DNA from: an uncultured Paracoccaceae bacterium
GTDB lineage: Bacteria; Pseudomonadota; Alphaproteobacteria; Rhodobacterales; Rhodobacteraceae
Assembly (NCBI GenBank): GCA_947489325.1
Contig: CANLDA010000001.1
Span: 62,001 to 126,000 of the forward strand
Length of the DNA stretch: 64,000 bases
Reading direction: 5' to 3'
The notes below the pieces were generated by a model. It saw nothing but the letters and a program-made list of their open reading frames with translations, did not search any database and had not been told where the DNA came from. The translations under genes and the position numbers were made by a program. Position 1 is the first letter of the stretch. Every line of letters begins with the position of its first letter. Below, one piece after another: positions 17,043-24,920 of this stretch.

Positions 17043-17175
17043 TCAGGCTTTCCACATTTGCTGCGGTGCGGGAAATATCTTGGCTAGTTTACGGGGGTTT
17101 TGGGCTGTCGCGGCGAGGAGAAATTCGTCATTTGCGCCACATGGTCCACCTAATCGCAGTCGATCCAGCGCAGAT
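17043..17175 (-). mobile_element. C-terminal stump of a transposase (IS5/IS1182-like)
   Basis: The minus strand ends with ANDEFLLAATAQNPRKLAKIF, a few more residues, and a TGA stop at 17043. The pattern with DEFLL-A-A-QN-(L/P)RKLAK is the usual C-terminus of DDE transposases of the IS5/IS1182 type common in Rhodobacteraceae. Only about 40 codons are recognisable; the catalytic part and terminal repeats are absent. It abuts the dioxygenase stump, which it may have interrupted. Confidence 0.55.
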
Positions 17176-17299
17176 TGACTGGATGAGGGCTTTTAAGAAA
17201 AACATTACATTTTTGGGGTTGTGCCGATTTAAAACTATGCAATGGCAAAACTATCTGACGCAAAAGGCAGAACTATGTGTCGCTTCTTAAAGAGAAAAA

Positions 17300-17376
17300 T
17301 GGCGCTCTGGGGAGGATTCGAACCCCCGACCCCCTGATTCGTAGTCAGGTACTCTATCCAGCTGAGCTACCAGAGC
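17300..17376 (-). tRNA. tRNA-Arg, anticodon ACG
   Basis: A 77-nt cloverleaf with acceptor stem GCTCTGG/CCAGAGC, D-arm region TAGCTCAGCTGGATAGA, anticodon loop in CTGACTACGAATCAG (anticodon ACG), T-loop GTTCGAATC, discriminator G and an encoded CCA. The wobble A is normally deaminated to inosine, reading CGU, CGC and CGA. It lies between the transposase stump and the sensor-kinase gene. Confidence 0.96.
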
Positions 17377-17453
17377 GCGTTATAGGGGCGGTTTAAAGTT
17401 AAGCCTGCGGGGTTGCAAGAGCAAAAAAGCAGGAAAATGCACTGACTTCGCTT

Positions 17454-18836
17454 TTATCCCACTTCGCCCATAGGCAAGCTGATTTCAAAGCATGTTCCGG
17501 TCTCATCTGACTTCTTTAAATTCAGCGTTCCCCCATGTCCCCGCACCAATTCTGCAGAAATCGTCAAGCCCAGCCCCGTGCCCCCCTTGCGTGCACTGCC
17601 TTGGAACGGCGTAAAGAGATTCTCTTTGGTGCGAGCGGGCAAACCGGGACCGTTGTCATCCACATGAATATACCAAGTTTCCTTGTCTGCGTGTCCCGAA
17701 ACCACAATCTCACCCTCATTACCTGCTGTGATCAAGGCTTGCCGTGCATTGCGAACAAGGTTGGAAATCACTCTGAACAATTGCTCTGCATCGGCGCGCA
17801 CCGTCAGCCCAGAAGGGACATCGTCCCGAAATATAACTTTTTGATCCCCAGTGGCGAGGCGTTCCCCTTCAAAAACATCCGCAACCAATTCACGCAATGG
17901 CACATGTGCCAAACGCGGCGCAGGCTCTTCGGCTTTGCCAAAGGCCAGCGTGCTTTCGCACAAATTGACCGCGCGAGTGATGGAGTTCACCAATTTAGGC
18001 GCCAAGCGTTTAACGGTTGGGTCTTCGCTCATTTCCAATCGATCCGTGAACAATTGCGCTGTGGTCAGAATATTGCGTAAATCATGGCTGACCTTAGCAA
18101 CCGCGCCACCCAGCTGTGCAAGGCGCTCCTTTTGTTTCAAAGATGCGGTCAATTCAGTTTGCAAGGATTGCAATGCATCTTCGGCTTCGCGCAATTCGCG
18201 AATGTTGGTCTTGGGTTGAATGATGCTACGTGCATCTTCTGGGGCTGCGGCATAAGATTTCATATACCCCACCACACCCTTGATTGGCTTCACTAGGGTC
18301 GCTCGCACGGCAATAAACAGCAGGAAAGCGGTAAACACCGAAATGACCGCTGAAAGCACCAGAATGTTCAGACCATAATCAATCATGGCCGCACGCAGAT
18401 CCTTGGTTTCCATCGTAACCTCAATCTGCAAACCGGCCTCTCGTACTGGAGCGCCGATCACCCGAATCACCCGATTTTCGGGATCAAACATCCGGTGCAT
18501 GGCATCCATAATCAACTCAAACGCCCCTGCACCGCGTAGATCCACAGTAGCGTCGATGACCGCAGGCATAGGCGAGGACAACATCAATTGACGAATTTCA
18601 TTACGCCTTAAAACGACGTTGAAAACACCCGCATTTTTCAAAAGTTCCTCTTCAAGATCTGCATCAAGCATGTCATCGGCCAACAAAGCGAGCGAAGCGA
18701 TTTGCGCCCGCTCCAATCGGGTCAAAAGAAATTCCTCACGAAAGCGGGCAACAGAAGGGACAAAAATCAGGATTTCCGCCAACATCACGAAGATGAAGGT
18801 TAGAATCAGAAAGCGTCCAGAAAGCGTATTCAACAT
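17454..18836 (-). CDS. Membrane sensor histidine kinase, 460 aa
   Basis: Two membrane helices (about 8-28 and 156-178) bracket a periplasmic sensor of about 125 residues, followed by a HAMP-like linker, a HisKA dimerisation domain with phospho-acceptor His251 (in KVSHDLRN), and an ATPase domain with the N box near NLVRNARQAL, G1 DDNGPGLP and G2 GGTGLGL. No response regulator is adjacent. It is the last gene after the TVP38 and FAD-reductase genes on the same strand, 18 bp downstream of the latter, so it may sense a condition related to them. Confidence 0.88.
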   Translation of the reverse strand: MLNTLSGRFLILTFIFVMLAEILIFVPSVARFREEFLLTRLERAQIASLALLADDMLDADLEEELLKNAGVFNVVLRRNEIRQLMLSSPMPAVIDATVDLRGAGAFELIMDAMHRMFDPENRVIRVIGAPVREAGLQIEVTMETKDLRAAMIDYGLNILVLSAVISVFTAFLLFIAVRATLVKPIKGVVGYMKSYAAAPEDARSIIQPKTNIRELREAEDALQSLQTELTASLKQKERLAQLGGAVAKVSHDLRNILTTAQLFTDRLEMSEDPTVKRLAPKLVNSITRAVNLCESTLAFGKAEEPAPRLAHVPLRELVADVFEGERLATGDQKVIFRDDVPSGLTVRADAEQLFRVISNLVRNARQALITAGNEGEIVVSGHADKETWYIHVDDNGPGLPARTKENLFTPFQGSARKGGTGLGLTISAELVRGHGGTLNLKKSDETGTCFEISLPMGEVG

Positions 18837-18854
18837 TGTTCCTCGCTTGACCCT

Positions 18855-20273
18855 TTAGGGTAACCACCGCTGAACCAGCCGGACCAGCCGCTTCACCTTA
18901 TCACTCTCAAACAGGCGCGGCGAAAAATAGGCGCCCGCCGCGCGTTTATTCACCTCTCCTATCGTTGGATAGGGACTGACCATGTTCGCTACAGCACTCA
19001 TTTTAAGCTTATTGGCGATCACCAAGGCCCACAAGTTGATAAGCTCTCCTGCTTGGTAGCCTGCGATTGAGACCCCCACAGGACGCCCTTTTACCACCAT
19101 CACCTTAATCAACCCCTGCATTTTACGTTCCGCAATGGCGCGATCATTATGAGCATAAGGAAAGCGTATGATTTCAACCTGTTCGCCATGCTTGTCACGT
19201 GCCTGCGCCTCGGTCAGGCCAACTTGTGACAATTCCGGGTCTGTATAGGTTGCCCAGGGTATGTGATCTGTGCGTTGCTTGGCAGGCAGGCCAAATAACG
19301 CCGACCGTATGATCAGCCCAGCATGATACCCTGCGACATGTGTAAATTGCAGCCCACCGGCCACGTCACCAATGGCATAGACCCGTCGATTGGCCGTGCG
19401 CATCCCTGCGTCCACCTTGATCGCGCCGCGACGTGTCTCAATTCCCGCAGCTTCAAGGTTAAGGCGATCAATATTAGGCTTGCGCCCAACCGCCATTAAC
19501 AAATGCGTGCCTTTGAAGATACGCCCGTCTTGTGCCACCACTTCAATGGCACCGGCTTCACCGCGAATTTGCGCAGCCATAGCGTTTTCTGCGATGATGA
19601 TACCTTCAGCTTTCAGGTTATTCAAAACCACTGCAGCCATTTCTGGATCATCCTTACCCAGTGCAGTCATGCCTTCAATGACTGTGACATCACATCCTAA
19701 TCGCCGATGCGCCTGCGCCATTTCCATTCCAATTGGGCCGCCCCCGACAATCAGCAGATGATCAGGTTTTTCCCGCAACTCAAAGATGGTTTCATTGGTA
19801 TCATAGGGCACATTTTCCAACCCCGGAATAGGGGGAACAAGCGGTGACGAGCCCGTAGAGATGATCACCCGGCGCGCTGTGATTACCGTATCACCTGCCT
19901 GCACCTCAGTTGGCGAAACAAAAGCGCCATATTCCTGAATGACCTTAACGCCCAAGCCTTCGAACCGTTCGACAGAATCATTGGGTTCGATCTGCGCAAT
20001 CACATCGGCAACATGATCCTTGGCCGCGGCATAATCCACCTGAGGCGTCACATCAGCAACACCGTAAGGTGCTGCGTGAGCTTGACTATGAGCCGCCTTG
20101 CCGCTGGCGATCAGCGCCTTAGATGGGACACAGCCAAAATTAAGACAATCCCCACCCATTTTGTGGCCTTCCAACAAAACCACGCTGGCCCCCATCTGAA
20201 CTGCGCCAGCAGCCACAGACAAGCCCCCCGACCCTGCTCCAATTACAAGCAGATCTGTCTTGATACGTTCCAT
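18855..20273 (-). CDS. Class-I pyridine nucleotide-disulfide oxidoreductase (Lpd/MerA-like), 472 aa
   Basis: FAD-binding GAGSGGLSVA at 12-21, redox-active disulfide GGDCLNFGCVPSK (Cys43, Cys48), NAD(P)-binding GGGPIGMEMA near 177, second FAD motif in YAIGDVAGG near 305 and the C-terminal dimerisation domain. It has neither the lipoyl-complex genes nor the N-terminal or C-terminal metal cysteines of MerA nearby. The usual C-terminal His-x4-Glu is altered: I read SPYPTIGEVNKRAA, consistent with the dihydrolipoamide-dehydrogenase-like subgroup that accompanies TVP38 proteins. Exact substrate unknown. It follows the TVP38 gene with a 1-bp gap. Confidence 0.88.
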   Translation of the reverse strand: MERIKTDLLVIGAGSGGLSVAAGAVQMGASVVLLEGHKMGGDCLNFGCVPSKALIASGKAAHSQAHAAPYGVADVTPQVDYAAAKDHVADVIAQIEPNDSVERFEGLGVKVIQEYGAFVSPTEVQAGDTVITARRVIISTGSSPLVPPIPGLENVPYDTNETIFELREKPDHLLIVGGGPIGMEMAQAHRRLGCDVTVIEGMTALGKDDPEMAAVVLNNLKAEGIIIAENAMAAQIRGEAGAIEVVAQDGRIFKGTHLLMAVGRKPNIDRLNLEAAGIETRRGAIKVDAGMRTANRRVYAIGDVAGGLQFTHVAGYHAGLIIRSALFGLPAKQRTDHIPWATYTDPELSQVGLTEAQARDKHGEQVEIIRFPYAHNDRAIAERKMQGLIKVMVVKGRPVGVSIAGYQAGELINLWALVIANKLKMSAVANMVSPYPTIGEVNKRAAGAYFSPRLFESDKVKRLVRLVQRWLP

Positions 20274-20274
20274 G

Positions 20275-21006
20275 TCAGATACCTTTGTGCCCGCGTAGGG
20301 CCTTGATCACCAACGGCAAGGCCGCCAAAACGCACAGCCCGAGGATAGGCAACAGAATGTGCGGCTCAAAAATAATGCCCAAATTTGGTGTTTCGCCGCG
20401 GGCAAACACCTCTCCTAGGCCAGCCCCAACCGACGTATAAACAAGCCCCCCCGGAATGATCCCCAAAAACGTCGAGATGACAAACCGGCTCAACGGTACC
20501 CCAACCAATGCAGGCACAAGGTTGGCCACAAAAAACGGAACCGCTGGCACGAGACGGATCAAAAACAGCATCGACCACTGATTCTCATCGATCCCCTCTT
20601 TGATCTTTTTTACCGCGCCTTCGCTGCTTTCCATCTTTGAGGCCAGTTTTTCGCCCAAGCCCCAGCGCGCTGCCAGAAAGATGATGGTCGCCCCTATTGT
20701 GGCCCCGGTAACATTGTACAAAGCCCCCGGAAATGTGGCGAATAAAAACCCGCCTGTCAGCGTGGCAATGGTGGCGCCGGGCAGTGAAAAGCCAACAATC
20801 ACGACATATGCCGCAATAAAGAGCATAACCGTCAGGACATAGTTTGCATCACGAAAGGCAATCAACGCCTCGCGATTGTCACGCAAGGCGTCAAAACTCA
20901 GGTAATCACGCAATGTGAAGGCCCCAATCAAGGCCACCACGATGATCGCAATCATGGGCAGCTTGCGGGCCAAGCCGCTTTTGGTATTTTGTGTCATGTC
21001 GGTCAT
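20275..21006 (-). CDS. TVP38/TMEM64-family inner-membrane protein, 243 aa
   Basis: Hydrophobic protein with the VTT (SNARE-associated) domain: FSLPGATIATLTGGFLF, then GATIGATIIFLAARWG, and the re-entrant LVPAVPFFVANLVPALVGVP. Members belong to the DedA superfamily; related eukaryotic proteins are lipid scramblases. I chose the ATG at 21006 (adjacent ATGs at 21009 and 20997 are equally possible); the open frame upstream to 21234 is not membrane-like and covers the rpmH promoter region. The next gene in the operon is a disulfide reductase, a pairing seen in many proteobacteria. Confidence 0.85.
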   Translation of the reverse strand: MTDMTQNTKSGLARKLPMIAIIVVALIGAFTLRDYLSFDALRDNREALIAFRDANYVLTVMLFIAAYVVIVGFSLPGATIATLTGGFLFATFPGALYNVTGATIGATIIFLAARWGLGEKLASKMESSEGAVKKIKEGIDENQWSMLFLIRLVPAVPFFVANLVPALVGVPLSRFVISTFLGIIPGGLVYTSVGAGLGEVFARGETPNLGIIFEPHILLPILGLCVLAALPLVIKALRGHKGI

Positions 21007-21187
21007 CATACTGCTCGTGCACTTACTGTTTACACAAAGATGCGTGATAACAGCGTCAGACAACAGGTCCATCACGTGTGGTTGATTTCCATAGGGGAAA
21101 CTGTGATGTTCCGTGCTCCATTTGGTGGAAAATGAAACATTGCATCCTCTCTGCCACAGTTTTTGTTGCAAAACCCATGATGTGCGT

Positions 21188-21216
21188 TTGACATATTCTG
21201 ATCCCCCCCCTATAGC
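21188..21216 (+). promoter_or_regulatory. Sigma-70-type promoter of rpmH
   Basis: TTGACA at 21188-21193 and TATAGC at 21211-21216 are separated by exactly 17 bp, including a run of eight C. Transcription would start near 21223, about 60 nt upstream of the rpmH ATG. This is the best consensus promoter in the window, as expected for a strongly expressed ribosomal gene. Confidence 0.8.
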
Positions 21217-21285
21217 ACGGGCTTCGAATAGCACATGGGCGCGGCGATTCCTCGCCTCGGCACCCTTTTAGACGGAGACGGAGCG

Positions 21286-21420
21286 ATGAAACGCACCTAC
21301 CAACCCTCGAACCTGGTTCGCAAACGTCGCCACGGCTTCCGTGCGCGCATGGCCACCAAAGCTGGCCGCAAAATCCTGAACGCACGCCGCGCACGCGGTC
21401 GCAAGTCGCTGAGCGCATAA
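21286..21420 (+). CDS. rpmH: 50S ribosomal protein L34, 44 aa
   Basis: Begins [20 protein letters not shown] and continues with the basic helix [18 protein letters not shown]; length 44 is exact for the family. It has a GGAGACGGAGCG leader as ribosome-binding site. It heads the conserved rpmH-rnpA-yidD cluster. Confidence 0.98.
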
Positions 21421-21446
21421 GCCAGCGACCAGAGCGTTTTACGGAA

Positions 21447-21893
21447 ATGACACCGCCGGAGGCCCCTTTGGATGGCAATGCCAGCCACGGGGATATGCCC
21501 CCGGCGGTTTCCGTTTGTCTACTGCGTTTAAAAGAGCGCAGCGATTTCTTGCGTGCTGCACGCGCTCGCAAGCAACCCGTACAATCCATGTTGGTGCAAG
21601 CCCGTCGTCGCAGTGTCGATGAAGCTGTTTCAATGGATGCGATCCGTATTGGGTTCACCTGTTCCAAAAAAGTTGGCAACGCCGTCGCCCGCAATCGCGC
21701 AAAACGGCGATTACGTGAGGCCGCGCGCCTTATCTTTCCCGATAAAGGACAACCCGGCTGGGATTACGTTCTGATTGGCCGCGAAGGAAAAACAGCAGAG
21801 CGTGATTTCGAAGACATGAAACACGATCTGATCTATGCACTGAAACGCCTGCATGCAGACCCGCCCAAGCGTCCGTCAAAATCCAAATCATGA
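21447..21893 (+). CDS. rnpA: Ribonuclease P protein component, 148 aa
   Basis: Basic protein that binds the catalytic RNase P RNA to mature tRNA 5' ends. The conserved FLRAARARK and the RNR signature [19 protein letters not shown] (about residues 73-91) identify it. The N-terminus before [11 protein letters not shown] (about 25 residues, Pro/Ala/Gly-rich) is longer than in enteric homologues and coincides with a nested palindrome (21452-21508). It overlaps the yidD start by 4 bp. Confidence 0.94.
   Translation: MTPPEAPLDGNASHGDMPPAVSVCLLRLKERSDFLRAARARKQPVQSMLVQARRRSVDEAVSMDAIRIGFTCSKKVGNAVARNRAKRRLREAARLIFPDKGQPGWDYVLIGREGKTAERDFEDMKHDLIYALKRLHADPPKRPSKSKS
21452..21508 (+). repeat. Nested palindrome in the start region of rnpA
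   Basis: Arms ACCGCCGGAGGC (21452-21463) and GCCCCCGGCGGT (21497-21508) pair with one mismatch; inside, CCCC/GGGG and TGGC/GCCA can pair further. In mRNA this would form a long hairpin starting right after the rnpA start codon and could hinder or control its translation. Confidence 0.5.
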
Positions 21894-22123
21894 CTCCTCT
21901 GGCGCATATATTCGCCCTTCCTGTGCGCGCCTATCGCCTGATCTTTTCGCCCTGGGTTGGTTTTAATTGCCGTTATCAACCCACGTGTTCCGCCTATGCA
22001 CTGGAAGCCTTGCAAAAACATGGCGGGATCAAAGGCGCGTGGCTGACTGCCAGACGTATTGGTCGCTGTCACCCCCTTGGCGGGGAGGGTTATGATCCGG
22101 TGCCCGATCGCAAAGATCAATAA
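21890..22123 (+). CDS. yidD: Membrane protein insertion efficiency factor YidD, 77 aa
   Basis: Short amphipathic protein with the family core [23 protein letters not shown] and [19 protein letters not shown], including the three conserved cysteines. YidD is attached to the inner face of the membrane and assists insertion by YidC, whose gene is 3 kb downstream. ATG overlaps rnpA by 4 bp (ATGA). Confidence 0.95.
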   Translation: MTPLAHIFALPVRAYRLIFSPWVGFNCRYQPTCSAYALEALQKHGGIKGAWLTARRIGRCHPLGGEGYDPVPDRKDQ

Positions 22124-22132
22124 CGCTGGATT

Positions 22133-23032
22133 ATGACCGCCGTTTGTGGCATTGGCCCGCCCATGCTTGATGATCTGGACGATATCCACCCGCTGTTTCA
22201 TGGTGCCCCCTCTTCTGCCAACTTTAAGAAGTTGCGCAAACGAATCGTGCGCCAAACCCGTGAAGCCATCGAAAGCTATGGCATGATCGAACGAGGGGCG
22301 CGCTGGTTGGTGTGCCTGTCTGGCGGTAAGGACAGCTATACGCTTTTGGCTGTTTTACATGAATTGAAGTGGCGCGGGTTGCTGCCGGTTGATCTGCTGG
22401 CCTGCAATCTGGATCAGGGGCAACCCAACTTCCCTGCAACCGTCTTGCCCGAATTTCTGGAAAAGATGGGTGTAGAGCACCGGATCGAATACCAGGACAC
22501 CTATTCAATCGTTAAGGACAAGGTGCCTGCCGGCCGCACATATTGTGCGCTTTGCTCACGGCTAAGACGCGGCAATTTGTATCGAATTGCCCGGGAGGAA
22601 GGATGTTCCGCTGTCGTACTTGGACATCACCGTGACGACATTCTGGAAACCTTTTTCATGAACTTGTTTCATGGCGGACGCTTGGCAACGATGCCACCCA
22701 AGCTTGTAAACGAAGAGGGGGATTTGTTTGTTTATCGCCCGCTTGCGCATGTGGCCGAGGCGGATTGCGAAAAATTCGCAAAATCAATGAATTACCCTAT
22801 TATCCCATGTGATCTTTGTGGGTCTCAGGATGGGCTTCAACGTCAACAGGTTAAGCAAATTTTGGATCAATGGGAAGTCAACTCTCCTGGCCGCCGTCAA
22901 GTCATGTTTCGCGCCCTTACCAACATTCGCCCATCACACATGATGGACCCCAAATTGTTCGATTTTGCGGGCTTAATGCGCAGTTGCGTAGAATTTGAGG
23001 AAAATTCCGACAACATCCCAAGGTTGCGTTAA
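22133..23032 (+). CDS. ttcA: tRNA 2-thiocytidine synthetase TtcA, 299 aa
   Basis: PP-loop ATPase signature [11 protein letters not shown] (about residues 61-71) with two CxxC pairs, CALCSR near 141 and CDLCGS near 229, that bind the Fe-S cluster. TtcA thiolates cytidine 32 of certain tRNAs. An internal ATG at 22163 (MLDDLDD) is an alternative start giving 289 aa. Confidence 0.93.
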   Translation: MTAVCGIGPPMLDDLDDIHPLFHGAPSSANFKKLRKRIVRQTREAIESYGMIERGARWLVCLSGGKDSYTLLAVLHELKWRGLLPVDLLACNLDQGQPNFPATVLPEFLEKMGVEHRIEYQDTYSIVKDKVPAGRTYCALCSRLRRGNLYRIAREEGCSAVVLGHHRDDILETFFMNLFHGGRLATMPPKLVNEEGDLFVYRPLAHVAEADCEKFAKSMNYPIIPCDLCGSQDGLQRQQVKQILDQWEVNSPGRRQVMFRALTNIRPSHMMDPKLFDFAGLMRSCVEFEENSDNIPRLR

Positions 23033-23101
23033 CTTCGACAACACATGCGTGCCCTAGTCTTTCCTTGAAACGAGTCACCTCGGACCAAGGAAAGACAAAC
23101 G

Positions 23102-24655
23102 ATGCAAGAGCATCTCAACGCAACTGTCATAAAACTCCGCCAAATTTTGCTGGCACGTATATTCGCCGCGCAAAGGCTCGCGCCAGTTGCTTTGGTGCTG
23201 GCTTGTATCGCAGCTTATCATTTTGGCGGGGAGAAATGGCTGTTAGGAACGGTTGTTTGTCTGCCTTTGCTCTACCTTCTGCTTGATGGCAAACAGATGG
23301 AGACGGACACGACACTCCACTATATTGATGGTTTAACCGGTCTCATCCAACGTGAAGAGCTGGAAACTCAGATGGAATCGGTGCTGCATGAGGTTCGACA
23401 AAACGGCCAAAACAGCGCTGTCTTTTTTTTGCAGTTGGATGAATTCGCGGACCTAAGTTCCAGGTTCGGAGATTCTGCCGCAGAACAAGTTCTACGCAGG
23501 GTCAGCAGCCGCATCACTTCGGGATTTCGGGACAATGATCTGGTGGCCAGAACGGGCGAACATCAATTCGCTGTCTGCATATCCCCTGTACGCCATCTGG
23601 ATCTGGAAATATGTATTCAGTTGGCGTCGCGTCTGCAAAATGCAATCGCTGAACCCATCGCTTTGGATGCCACCACGATCTATACCTCTTGCAGTGTTGG
23701 GTTCTGTATGGCCTCACGAGTTGCTGACCTTAATACGGCAAACTTCCTACATGCGTCTGGCCTTGCCCTTAAGGAGGCGCGGCGCGCAGGTCCCTCCGCC
23801 ATCCGTGCCTATTCCGATGATATGAAGCGCAGCGTCGTCAAGCGTGACAAACTCCATGAAGAGGCCTGTTCCGCATTGGAAAATGGCCAGATCAGGGCAT
23901 GGTTCCAGCCCCAGATTTCCACGGATACAGGTCGTGTGACTGGATTTGAGGCACTGGCACGGTGGGAGCATCCAGAACGCGGCACCATTCCCCCGATTGA
24001 GTTCCTTGAAACACTTGAACAAACTGGGCAGCTTGAGCGGCTGGCTGAGCTCATGTTACACCAATCTCTGACCGCATTGCGGGCCTGGGATGGAGCAGGG
24101 CTTGATGTCCCTCAAGTTGGCGTTAACTTCGCAGGGGACGAGCTGCGCAATCCTTCTTTGATCGACAAAATCAAATGGCAACTGGACCGCTTTGAGATCA
24201 CACCGGACCGCCTTGCTGTGGAAGTATTGGAAACTGTCGTTGCGAACTCTCCAGATGATACAATTGCACTTAATATCAATGGCTTGGCAAAACTGGGGTG
24301 CCGCATTGATCTGGATGATTTTGGCACCGGGCATGCCTCGATCTCTTCCATTCGCCGGTTTGCGGTTTCTCGTCTCAAGATCGACAGATCGTTTGTCATG
24401 AAAGCTGATCAAGATCCAGAACAACAACGTATGATCGCAGCCATTGTCACCATGGCAGAGCGCCTGGGCATGGAGACATTGGCCGAAGGCGTGGAAACCG
24501 CTGGCGAGCACGCAATGCTGGCGCAGCTTGGGTGCAATCACGTACAAGGCTACGGTATTGCCCGGCCAATGCCATTTGCAAACACAATGAGCTGGATTCG
24601 CAAACACAATGAAAAGCTTGAGAACCCGCCTCCAATTGGGCGCAAAACGGGCTGA
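23102..24655 (+). CDS. GGDEF-EAL protein, degenerate cyclase and probable c-di-GMP phosphodiesterase, 517 aa
   Basis: Two hydrophobic segments (about 16-35 and 38-62) anchor the protein. The GGDEF domain (about 80-225) reads RTGEHQF at the active site, so it lacks the catalytic glycines and glutamates and should not make c-di-GMP. The EAL domain (about 255-505) keeps the catalytic residues: FEALARW, VNFAGDEL, the metal-binding glutamate in VEVLE, DDFGTGHAS, the lysine in LKIDRSF and EGVET. It is therefore likely to hydrolyse c-di-GMP to pGpG, affecting motility and adhesion. It stands as a single gene between ttcA and yidC. Confidence 0.88.
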   Translation: MQEHLNATVIKLRQILLARIFAAQRLAPVALVLACIAAYHFGGEKWLLGTVVCLPLLYLLLDGKQMETDTTLHYIDGLTGLIQREELETQMESVLHEVRQNGQNSAVFFLQLDEFADLSSRFGDSAAEQVLRRVSSRITSGFRDNDLVARTGEHQFAVCISPVRHLDLEICIQLASRLQNAIAEPIALDATTIYTSCSVGFCMASRVADLNTANFLHASGLALKEARRAGPSAIRAYSDDMKRSVVKRDKLHEEACSALENGQIRAWFQPQISTDTGRVTGFEALARWEHPERGTIPPIEFLETLEQTGQLERLAELMLHQSLTALRAWDGAGLDVPQVGVNFAGDELRNPSLIDKIKWQLDRFEITPDRLAVEVLETVVANSPDDTIALNINGLAKLGCRIDLDDFGTGHASISSIRRFAVSRLKIDRSFVMKADQDPEQQRMIAAIVTMAERLGMETLAEGVETAGEHAMLAQLGCNHVQGYGIARPMPFANTMSWIRKHNEKLENPPPIGRKTG

Positions 24656-24735
24656 CTCTTCATTACGACCGAGAGCGCAATTTGGCCTGCAACATCCATC
24701 AAAATTACAAAATCGCGGTTTTTCTGTGCTGCTTG

Positions 24736-24758
24736 GCCCCAAACCCCGCATTTGGGGC
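24736..24758 (+). terminator. Possible terminator after the EAL gene
   Basis: GCCCCAAA and TTTGGGGC form an 8-bp perfect stem around a 7-nt loop, 80 nt after the EAL stop. A weak T-rich stretch (CTTGACCTTTTCC) follows. The rest of 24656-24920 has no gene I can support. Confidence 0.45.
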
Positions 24759-24920
24759 ACAATCCTCTTGACCTTTTCCGCCCTTCTCTGTTGAACGACC
24801 CAGAAGAAAAAGGCCCCTGCACATCAATCAAGCGTAGGGATCATAACCCGGAAAAGTCATGAAAGTCGCAGAACAGATCCTGCGGCTTGTGGCATGTTTG
24901 AAAAGACAGGTGCCTCCGAT

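Noticed and set aside
18855-20273. Mercuric reductase or pyruvate-dehydrogenase E3
   Set aside because: No metal-binding N-terminal domain, no C-terminal cysteine pair, no mer genes or dehydrogenase-complex genes around; the TVP38 neighbour fits a different subgroup.
24056-24760. Open frame of 234 codons on the minus strand
   Set aside because: Antisense to the EAL gene and its downstream hairpin; no domain.
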